Below, piece after piece: positions 1 through 5,372 of a stretch of 7,376 bases of DNA. The first letter of the stretch is position 1, and every line of letters begins with the position of its first letter. Where the stretch lies: NCBI GenBank assembly GCA_038212405.1, contig JBBQUN010000241.1, positions 1-7,376 of the forward strand, written 5' to 3'. The notes under the pieces were generated by a model, which worked only from the letters and a program-made list of their open reading frames with translations, did no database searches and was not told where the DNA came from. The translations under genes were made by a program, and so were the position numbers. The DNA comes from JBBQUN01 sp038212405. Its GTDB lineage: Bacteria > Actinomycetota > Acidimicrobiia > Acidimicrobiales > SZUA-35.

Positions 1-1011
1 GGGCTCGGGGTCGTTGGCTTCGTCTTCGAGGGGCGCCCCAACGTATTCGCCGATGCGTGTGGCGTGCTGCGAACCGGCAACACCGTGGTCTTCCGCATCG
101 GATCCGATGCGCTCGGCACAGCGAACGCCATCGTCGAGCATGCCCTCGACCCCGCCCTCGCTGCCGCCGGCTTGCCACCGGGCGCGGCGTCGCTGGTGAA
201 CTCCGCTGCCCACGCAGCTGGTCATGCCATGTTCGACGACACGCGCCTCGCCCTTGCGGTGGCCCGAGGGAGCGGTGCCGCCGTCGCCCAACTCGGCTCG
301 GTCGCTCGTCAGGCCGGGGTGCCAGTCAGCCTTCACGGCACTGGCGGCGCATGGATCGTTGCCGATGAACACGCCGACGCTGTCCGGCTCGAAGCGGTGG
401 TGCGCCACTCCCTCGACCGCAAGGTCTGCAACACCCTCAACACCGTCGCGGTGGTCCGGTCCGATGCCGCTCGCTTGGTGCCGCTCATCTTGGACGGTCT
501 GATCGCCGCCGCCGACGTGCGAGGCACGAACGCCAAACTCCACGTGGCCGAGGGCAGCGAATCGTTCGTTCCTGCCGAGTGGTTCGACAATCGAGTCGCC
601 ATCAACCGGGCGGAGGGAGACGTCACCGAAGCGCAGGCCGAAATGATCGGCCGCGACCAGCTCGGACACGAATGGGAATGGGAGGGTTCGCCGGAGGTCA
701 CGCTCGTCGTCGTCGACGATGTTGTCGAGGCGGTCGAGTTGTTCAACAGTCAGTCGCCCCGTTTCGTTGCTTCGCTCGTCTCGCAGGATCCAGTGGCACA
801 GGAAGCGTTCTGGAACGCCATCGACGCGCCGTTCGTCGGTGACGGTTTCACCCGCTGGGTCGATGGCCAGTATGCGCTCGACAAACCGGAGCTCGGGCTG
901 TCCAACTGGGACGTTGGGCGACTCTTCTCTCGAAGCGGGGTGTTGTCGGGTGACAGTGTGTTCACGGTGCGATGCCGCGTGTCCCAGACGAATCCCGAGG
1001 TCCACCGATGA
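1..1011 (+). CDS. proA: ProA-family gamma-glutamyl phosphate reductase-like dehydrogenase, 5' truncated
   Basis: Open from base 1, so the N-terminus lies outside the window; 336 codons are visible and end at TGA 1009-1011. The fragment opens with GLGVVGFVFEGRPNVFAD, matching the ProA segment PLGVIGxxYExRPNVTxD near residue 110 of the usual ~417-residue enzyme. It continues with a TGNTVVFRIGSDA segment, LHGTGGAWIVADEHAD (ProA: HGTGxCHxYVDExAD) and KVCNTLNTVAV around the likely catalytic Cys, fragment residue 143. ProA makes glutamate-5-semialdehyde from gamma-glutamyl phosphate in cytosolic proline synthesis. The match is imperfect: the Glu after the active-site CN (CNxxET) is Asn, and the C-terminal FGLGAE...GPMGLExLTTYK block is replaced by a divergent YALDKPELGLSNW...RSGVLSGDSVFTVR. 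It could therefore be a divergent ProA or a paralogue with another acyl-phosphate substrate. The stop codon sits in the first copy of a 16-bp tandem repeat. The family is secure; the exact substrate is not. Confidence 0.8.
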   Translation, partial: GLGVVGFVFEGRPNVFADACGVLRTGNTVVFRIGSDALGTANAIVEHALDPALAAAGLPPGAASLVNSAAHAAGHAMFDDTRLALAVARGSGAAVAQLGSVARQAGVPVSLHGTGGAWIVADEHADAVRLEAVVRHSLDRKVCNTLNTVAVVRSDAARLVPLILDGLIAAADVRGTNAKLHVAEGSESFVPAEWFDNRVAINRAEGDVTEAQAEMIGRDQLGHEWEWEGSPEVTLVVVDDVVEAVELFNSQSPRFVASLVSQDPVAQEAFWNAIDAPFVGDGFTRWVDGQYALDKPELGLSNWDVGRLFSRSGVLSGDSVFTVRCRVSQTNPEVHR

Positions 1012-1057
1012 GGAGGTCCACCGATGAGGAGGTCCACCGATGAGGAGGTCCACCGAT
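997..1057 (+). repeat. 16-bp tandem repeat carrying Shine-Dalgarno + ATG signals
   Basis: The unit GAGGTCCACCGATGAG occurs three times without mismatch (starts 997, 1013, 1029), followed by a 13-base partial copy (1045-1057). Read across units it gives AGGAGG, 7 nt, ATG, a near-ideal ribosome-binding site and start. ATGs fall at 1008, 1024 and 1040; because 16 is not a multiple of 3, each is in a different frame. The first ATG overlaps the TGA of the upstream dehydrogenase gene (ATGA). The three starts open 11-, 94- and 30-codon frames. The last two run antisense into the phoD-like gene and resemble no protein I know, so no gene is called here. Confidence 0.9.
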
Positions 1058-1069
1058 CGACATCCGCTT

Positions 1070-1092
1070 CGGTTGACGCTTCGGTTCGACCG
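1070..1092. terminator. Possible hairpin between convergent genes
   Basis: CGGTTGA (1070-1076) and TCGACCG (1086-1092) can form a 7-bp stem with one T-G wobble around a 9-base loop. It lies between the convergent stop codons of the dehydrogenase (1009-1011) and the phosphatase (1095-1097), where a two-way terminator would be expected. No T-run follows on either strand, so it is not a classical intrinsic terminator and may be chance. Confidence 0.25.
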
Positions 1093-1094
1093 AT

Positions 1095-2627
1095 TCAATC
1101 GATGGCAATGGGGACTGGGTCGCCAAGGGTGACCCGGTATCGCTGCGCCGACTCAACGGTCGAATCGGGAAGGATCACATCGGTCACTCGTCGGTACTCG
1201 GCGTCGACGACGTCGTTGCCGAACGACAGCAGGAGCCAACCGTTGTACGGCTCGAACTGCGCCATGTGGGAGTTGAGGAACGGCAACAGTCCGGCCGCTG
1301 CGGCATAGCGCTCGGGGAACGGTGAACTGATCGGTGGAGCCATGAACTCGGTGGCAACGACCGGCGAGTCCACATCGCCCCGGTCGGGCGAGAATTCGAA
1401 CACTGCGCTCGTATGGAGATCACCCGACACGATGACCCGGCCCTCCCGCTTGGCGAACTCCGCCCCGAGCCAGATCCGTTCGTCGGTGTGGCCGTCCAGG
1501 GTGTAGGGCAGGAGGACGTCGTCGCCGGTGTAGATGCCCGAGGCAACAACCGGGCTGGCGAGGAGCGTCCAGGTGACGGCGGTGTCGAGTTGGTCGGCGA
1601 TCCACGCCTTTTGGGCCTCGCCGAAGAGGGTGGCATCAGAGGCGTACTGTCGAACATCGGTGCCGATGATTCGCAAGCGACTGCCGATGTCGAGCGAGCG
1701 GTAGATGTCGTACGTCGCCGCCGTTCGATCGGGGGCGGGAAGACGGACGGGCATGAACTCCCACCACGCCTGATATGCGTCGGCTCGGCGATTCGGGTCG
1801 ACCGTTGCGTCGTAGTCGTTCTCGACCTCGTGATCGTCCCACAGGCAGAACCAGGGATGGGCCGCATGGCTGGCTTGGAGGATCGGGTCGAGCCGGTACT
1901 CGGCGTAGCGGTTGCGATAGCCGTCGAGCGTGGTGGCCGTCCCGCCGGTGTGCGCTCGGTTGGCCAAATTGCTCGACCCACCACCCTCATAGATGTAGTC
2001 GCCGAGCCAGCAGAAGACGTCGAGTTCGGCGTTGGCGATGTCGACATGCGCCGCCCAGTAGCCGGTCTCGCGCAGTTGGCAGGAACTGGCACCGATGCGT
2101 ATGTCGACCGAAGACGCCGCATCGGGCAGGGTGCGGGTCTGGCCAACGGCCGAGGTCTGTTCACCAGAACGAAAGCGATACCACCAACGCGACCCGGGGC
2201 TCAGATCGCTCGCCAACACGTGGAGGCTGTGGCCGTGGTCAGCAGTGGTTGATACCAATCCCGTCGCAATGGTCCGCTCGAACGAGGACGTATCGCTGAG
2301 CTCCCACACCACGGCGACACTGGCGGGTAGCTCACCGAGGAGCCGAGTCCACAACACGACCGAGCTGGCGTCCGGATCACCCGAGGCAACCCCGAATCCG
2401 AAACCGTCGACACCGAGCGGGCTGTCAGGTGACGGCAGTGCGTCGAGGCCTGGCTCTGATGGATCGACCAGCGAGGTTGCTGTCGGGGCATCGAGGACGG
2501 TCGGCTCGAGCTGCGGCACCGTCGATCGATCGGTGCTCACCGTTGGATCGGTCGGATCATCCGACGAACGAGTACACGCCGCAGCCACCGTTGCGATCAA
2601 CGAGGCAAGGAAGTGGCGTCGGCGCAT
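1095..2627 (-). CDS. phoD: PhoD-type alkaline phosphatase/phosphodiesterase, predicted Tat lipoprotein
   Basis: 510 residues. PhoD-family enzymes are extracytoplasmic metallophosphoesterases that release phosphate from mono- and diesters. The N-terminus MRRRHFLASLIATVAAAC has a twin-arginine-like RRxFL motif, a hydrophobic stretch and a lipobox-like VAAAC, so Cys18 is a likely lipidation site; a Ser/Thr/Asp/Pro-rich linker follows to about residue 70. Family landmarks appear in order: FGVASGDPDASSVVLWTRL (78-96, N-terminal PhoD domain), SSCQ (Cys183), GDYIYE (209-214), WDDHEVEND (263-271), TDVRQY (323-328), QKAWIADQL (339-347) and SGDLHTS (401-407). The Cys, Asp, Tyr and His residues in these match the known PhoD metal and substrate sites. 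The usual WDGY segment before GDxH is not evident; LDGHTDERIW takes its place. The ATG at 2627 is chosen because the Tat signal begins there. No Shine-Dalgarno is seen, but a TACGCT lies 6 nt upstream, suggesting leaderless expression. No Pho box was recognised. Confidence 0.93.
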   Translation of the reverse strand: MRRRHFLASLIATVAAACTRSSDDPTDPTVSTDRSTVPQLEPTVLDAPTATSLVDPSEPGLDALPSPDSPLGVDGFGFGVASGDPDASSVVLWTRLLGELPASVAVVWELSDTSSFERTIATGLVSTTADHGHSLHVLASDLSPGSRWWYRFRSGEQTSAVGQTRTLPDAASSVDIRIGASSCQLRETGYWAAHVDIANAELDVFCWLGDYIYEGGGSSNLANRAHTGGTATTLDGYRNRYAEYRLDPILQASHAAHPWFCLWDDHEVENDYDATVDPNRRADAYQAWWEFMPVRLPAPDRTAATYDIYRSLDIGSRLRIIGTDVRQYASDATLFGEAQKAWIADQLDTAVTWTLLASPVVASGIYTGDDVLLPYTLDGHTDERIWLGAEFAKREGRVIVSGDLHTSAVFEFSPDRGDVDSPVVATEFMAPPISSPFPERYAAAAGLLPFLNSHMAQFEPYNGWLLLSFGNDVVDAEYRRVTDVILPDSTVESAQRYRVTLGDPVPIAID

Positions 2628-2633
2628 CGAGCC

Positions 2634-2639
2634 AGCGTA
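2634..2639 (-). promoter_or_regulatory. Candidate -10 element for leaderless phoD-like mRNA
   Basis: On the minus strand AAATACGCTGGCTCGATG places TACGCT (fits TAnnnT) 6 nt before the phosphatase ATG. A start point about 7 nt after the -10 would fall on the A of the ATG, giving a leaderless transcript. This agrees with the lack of a Shine-Dalgarno sequence. No convincing -35 was found at 16-19 bp. Confidence 0.5.
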
Positions 2640-2661
2640 TTTGGACAGGCCTCGGTATCCC

Positions 2662-2678
2662 CGTAGGCGTGGCCTACG
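2662..2678. promoter_or_regulatory. 17-bp perfect palindrome, possible operator
   Basis: CGTAGGC (2662-2668) and GCCTACG (2672-2678) are perfect inverted copies around a 3-base centre. The right arm overlaps the candidate -10 of the aminotransferase gene (2675-2680). If that transcript starts at 2687 the palindrome is not transcribed with it, so a DNA-binding dimer site is likelier than an RNA hairpin. No regulator can be named. Confidence 0.4.
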
Positions 2679-2680
2679 CT
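2675..2680 (+). promoter_or_regulatory. Candidate -10 element for leaderless aminotransferase mRNA
   Basis: TACGCT followed by CCGCCC and then ATG at 2687 gives the same hexamer and the same 6-nt spacing as the divergent phosphatase promoter. The transcription start would be the A of the ATG. There is no Shine-Dalgarno upstream of 2687, which fits leaderless translation and helps fix this start. No clear -35 is seen. Confidence 0.5.
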
Positions 2681-2686
2681 CCGCCC

Positions 2687-3685
2687 ATGTCCAACGGCGC
2701 CCTCTCCTCCCTCCCGACCACCGCTACCCCGACCACCGCTACCCCGACCACCGCTACCCACGGCACCCACGATCATCAAGACGATCCGCGCAACGCCAAC
2801 ATCGTCATCGGGCTCAACGGCGAGCTGGTGCCGAGGGCCCAGGCGATGGTGTCGGTCTTTGATTCCGGGTTCATCCTCGGCGACGGAATCTGGGAGGGCA
2901 TCAGGGTCCACAACGGCAAGCTCGCCTTCATCAACGAGCATCTTCGCCGGCTCTATGAAGGCGCGGCGGCACTCGATCTCGACATCGGTCTGAGTCACGA
3001 CGAACTCAGCGAACAAATCATGCGCACGCTCGCCGCCAACGAGATGGGACCGGGCACCGATGGCGTACACATTCGACTCATGATCACCAGGGGCATGAAG
3101 TCGACGCCCTATCAAGACCCTCGCTTCACCATCACGGCGCCCACCGTCGTCATCATCCCCGAATACAAAGATCCTCGGCCCGAGACCCTGACCAAGGGAA
3201 TTCGCCTGGCAACGGTGAGCGTTCGGCGGGGGCGGCCCGATGTGCAGGACCCCAAGCTCAACTCCCACTCCAAGATCAACTGCATCACCGCCTGCATCCA
3301 GGCCACCAAGGCCGGGGCCGATGAAGGGCTGATGCTCGACCCACAGGGCTTCGTCGCCACCTGCAACTCGACGCACTTCTTCATCGTGCGCGAAGGCGAC
3401 GAAGGGCCCGAGGTGTGGACCTCGACCGGCGACTACTGCCTTCCCGGCATCACGCGGGCCAACGTGCTGCGGCTGTGCCGCCGCTGGGGTGTGGCCGAGC
3501 ACGAGAAGAACTTCAGCCTCAGTCAGGTGTACGGGGCTGATGAAGCGTTCGTCACCGGCACCTTCGCCGGCATTGCTCCGGTGACCGAGGTCGACGGTCG
3601 AATCATCGGCACCGGCGAGCGAGGTCCGATCACCAAGCAGTTGCAAGAGAAGTACCTCGAGCTGATTCACGAAGCCACGAGATGA
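2687..3685 (+). CDS. Class IV (branched-chain/D-amino-acid type) aminotransferase, atypical
   Basis: 332 residues from ATG 2687; cytosolic PLP-dependent aminotransferase fold class IV. The core begins at NIVIGLNGELVPRAQAMVSV and continues FDSGFILGDGIWEGIRV (58-74), the N-terminal BCAT/DAAT signature. DPKLNSHSKINCITA (188-202) probably carries the PLP lysine: Lys190 fits best by spacing, Lys196 is an alternative. AGADEGLMLDPQGFVATCNSTHFFIV (209-234) corresponds to the (G)xDExLxLDxxGxVxEGxxxNxFxV block, but the Glu that normally contacts the PLP nitrogen is Thr225 and the following conserved Asn is His230. LPGITRANVLRLC (252-264) and EAFVTGTFAGIAPVTEVDGR (286-305) complete the domain. The first ~38 residues are an extension with three TTATP-like repeats and a His-rich stretch. 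The start is chosen for the leaderless promoter and to avoid overlap with phoD; the frame is open further upstream. It overlaps the next gene by ATGA. The substrate (branched-chain amino acid or other) is not determined. Confidence 0.9.
   Translation: MSNGALSSLPTTATPTTATPTTATHGTHDHQDDPRNANIVIGLNGELVPRAQAMVSVFDSGFILGDGIWEGIRVHNGKLAFINEHLRRLYEGAAALDLDIGLSHDELSEQIMRTLAANEMGPGTDGVHIRLMITRGMKSTPYQDPRFTITAPTVVIIPEYKDPRPETLTKGIRLATVSVRRGRPDVQDPKLNSHSKINCITACIQATKAGADEGLMLDPQGFVATCNSTHFFIVREGDEGPEVWTSTGDYCLPGITRANVLRLCRRWGVAEHEKNFSLSQVYGADEAFVTGTFAGIAPVTEVDGRIIGTGERGPITKQLQEKYLELIHEATR
2714..2758 (+). repeat. 15-bp in-frame tandem repeat (3 perfect copies)
   Basis: CCGACCACCGCTACC is repeated three times without mismatch at 2714, 2729 and 2744. 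Since 15 is a multiple of 3, it encodes a five-residue Pro-Thr-Thr-Ala-Thr repeat in the N-terminal extension of the aminotransferase. Changes in copy number would lengthen or shorten the tail without breaking the frame. Confidence 0.95.
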
Positions 3686-4422
3686 GCGGGTCGGCGGGTC
3701 CATCGGTCGTGCGTCTGGCCATGTGGTCGGGCCCTCGCAATCTCTCGACGGCCATGATGAGGTCCTGGGAGAACCGTGCCGACACCCTCGTCATGGACGA
3801 ACCCTTGTATGCGCACTACCTGTGGGTCACCGGTCTCGAGCATCCGATGGCGAGCGAGATCCTCGACTCGCAGCCGATCGACGGGGCGCAAGCCATTGCC
3901 AGCTGCCTCGCCCCGCTGCCCGATGGCGTCACCGTGTCGTACCAAAAGCACATGTCTCACCACCTGTTGCCCGATCTCGATCGAGCCTGGCTCGATGAGT
4001 TGCGTCACGTCGTGTTGCTACGGCATCCGGCACGAGTGTTGGCGTCGTACCTCGACAAGCGAACCGACGTCGTCCTCGATGATCTCGGGCTCCCGCAGCA
4101 GCTGGAGTTGCTGGAACGCGCCGAGCTCGTGATCGACTCCGACGACTTCCTCACGAACCCGGAGGGCTACCTCCGGTCGCTGTGTGAGCTGATCGGCGCC
4201 CACTTCGTCGATTCGATGCTGTCGTGGCCCGCAGGACCTCGCAACACCGACGGTGTGTGGGCATCGCACTGGTATGACGCTGTCTGGCAATCGACCGGAT
4301 TCGCCGCCCTTGATCACGCCAACCAGCGGTCGTTGCCGCCGGCGCCGCCCGGTCATGAGCAGTTGCTGGCCGAAGCCATAGAGATCTACGACGAGCTAGC
4401 CGCTCACCGGTTGGTGTTGTGA
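3682..4422 (+). CDS. Sulfotransferase-like P-loop protein, coupled to the aminotransferase
   Basis: 246 residues. MWSGPRNLSTAMMRSWENR (14-32) resembles the 5'-phosphosulfate-binding loop of the sulfotransferase superfamily (SGPRNxST form), followed by MDEPLYAHYL (38-47). YQKHMSHHLL (87-96) and HVVLLRHPARVLASYL (109-124) come next; the latter looks like the 3'-phosphate-binding segment, with Arg114 and Ser122 as candidate ligands. Such enzymes move sulfate from PAPS to a hydroxyl or amine, but members of this short bacterial group are mostly uncharacterised, so other nucleotide-dependent roles are possible. The ATG at 3682 overlaps the aminotransferase stop (ATGA) and there is only a weak purine stretch before it, so translation is probably coupled. 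No signal peptide or membrane segment is seen. The 3' end overlaps the convergent transporter gene by 27 bp. The acceptor substrate is unknown. Confidence 0.82.
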   Translation: MSGSAGPSVVRLAMWSGPRNLSTAMMRSWENRADTLVMDEPLYAHYLWVTGLEHPMASEILDSQPIDGAQAIASCLAPLPDGVTVSYQKHMSHHLLPDLDRAWLDELRHVVLLRHPARVLASYLDKRTDVVLDDLGLPQQLELLERAELVIDSDDFLTNPEGYLRSLCELIGAHFVDSMLSWPAGPRNTDGVWASHWYDAVWQSTGFAALDHANQRSLPPAPPGHEQLLAEAIEIYDELAAHRLVL

Positions 4423-5289
4423 AGGTGTCCACGCCAGGTGGAGCGCCAAACCGAGGAGCACGACCGGGCTCCCGATCCAGGCGACGAGTGGAGGGGCTTC
4501 ACTGAGTAGGAGCCAGGTCAGGGCCGAGGCGCCGATCGGCTCTGCCAACAAGGCCAGCGACACCGTGAGCGATCCGAGCCGCTCGAGCAGCAGGTTGAGC
4601 ACCGTGTGCCCGGCCAGCTGGGGCCCAAGGATCATCGCCCCGATGATCAGCCAGGTCTGGGTGTCGTAGCCCCACAATGGCGTGCCGGTGAGCAGCGCCG
4701 CCGGGAGGAGCGCGACCGCGGCAGCAGCGTAGGCCGTTGCTCCGTACTCGGCAGTCGAGAGTTCCGACCTCACGCGCCCGCCGAGCACGAGGTAGACGGC
4801 CATGGCCGCAGCGCCAACGAGCGCAAGCCCGTTACCGAGGAGCTCGTCACTCGCGGCAATCTCGATGTCGCCGCCGGCGATGATGGCAATGCCCAGCAGC
4901 GTCACGCCGATCACGAGCCAGCTTCGGTTGGTGGGCCGAGAACCGCCGAAGCACCATTGAATCAGGGCAACGAAGATCGGCGCCGTCGACACCAGCGTCA
5001 CCGATGCCGCCACCGACGTCATTTCGAGCGAGGCCAGCCAGGTCGAGAAGTGAAGGGCGAGGGCAACTCCGGCACCAAGAATGGCCAGTTCGGTGGAGCG
5101 CAACGGCTTCGGGCGATCGTTGCGAGCGGCCAGCGCTCTCGGTGCGAGGATCACGGCACCGCCAAGTGTTCGCCAGAAGGCGAGGGCGATTGCCGGTGCC
5201 TCAGCCCAGCGAACCAGCACCGCCGAGGAGGCAATCGCCATGATGGCGACGAGGAGGAGGCCGATCGAGCGAGCGTTCGGGGTGGTCAT
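4396..5289 (-). CDS. EamA/DMT-family transporter (RhaT/YdcZ-like permease)
   Basis: 297 residues, the usual length for the drug/metabolite transporter superfamily. Two EamA repeats of about five hydrophobic helices each can be traced, roughly residues 6-137 and 150-287. Typical landmarks are ASSAVLVRWAEAPAIALAFWR (near 20-40), AASVTLVSTAPIFVALIQW (94-112) in the first repeat, and LLAEPIGASALTWLLLSEAP (237-256) in the second, where the AExxxxAxxxxxxLxE pattern is characteristic. It is an inner-membrane exporter or exchanger of a small metabolite; the family is too broad to name a substrate. The ATG at 5289 is chosen because the hydrophobic first helix starts soon after; the frame is open upstream to 5400 but would overlap the divergent gene. 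GGGGTG just upstream is a weak Shine-Dalgarno. It is convergent with and overlaps the sulfotransferase-like gene. Confidence 0.93.
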   Translation of the reverse strand: MTTPNARSIGLLLVAIMAIASSAVLVRWAEAPAIALAFWRTLGGAVILAPRALAARNDRPKPLRSTELAILGAGVALALHFSTWLASLEMTSVAASVTLVSTAPIFVALIQWCFGGSRPTNRSWLVIGVTLLGIAIIAGGDIEIAASDELLGNGLALVGAAAMAVYLVLGGRVRSELSTAEYGATAYAAAAVALLPAALLTGTPLWGYDTQTWLIIGAMILGPQLAGHTVLNLLLERLGSLTVSLALLAEPIGASALTWLLLSEAPPLVAWIGSPVVLLGLALHLAWTPSQHQPVSG

Positions 5290-5372
5290 CGCACCCCAGC
5301 GCTCGTCGAAGCAATCGCAAGTATTTGGTCGAAGTGCTTGGAAGCGCGGTCGCTGCGGACGACGATGAGAGA

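Noticed and set aside
997..1057. CRISPR-like or attachment-site reading of the 16-bp repeats
   Set aside because: The units abut with no spacers and no integrase, cas gene or tRNA is nearby, so it is a simple tandem repeat.
1024..1308. 94-codon + frame starting from the second AGGAGG-ATG of the 16-bp repeat
   Set aside because: It has a fine ribosome-binding site but lies mostly antisense to the phoD-like 3' end, with no protein resemblance; kept only as part of the repeat finding.
1413..2252. Long + strand open frame (279 codons) opposite the phoD-like gene
   Set aside because: Its translation is Arg/Val/Gly-rich with no recognisable family, while the minus strand has the full PhoD motif series. 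GC-rich third positions create such antisense frames.
2429..2686. Upstream extension of the aminotransferase frame to 2429
   Set aside because: It would overlap about 200 bp of the phoD-like N-terminal coding sequence, cross both promoter candidates, and add an Arg/Pro/Ser-rich stretch foreign to the family.
2597..3703. Minus-strand frame of 368 codons opposite the aminotransferase
   Set aside because: No family resemblance, and it spans the divergent promoter region and the aminotransferase; a shadow frame.
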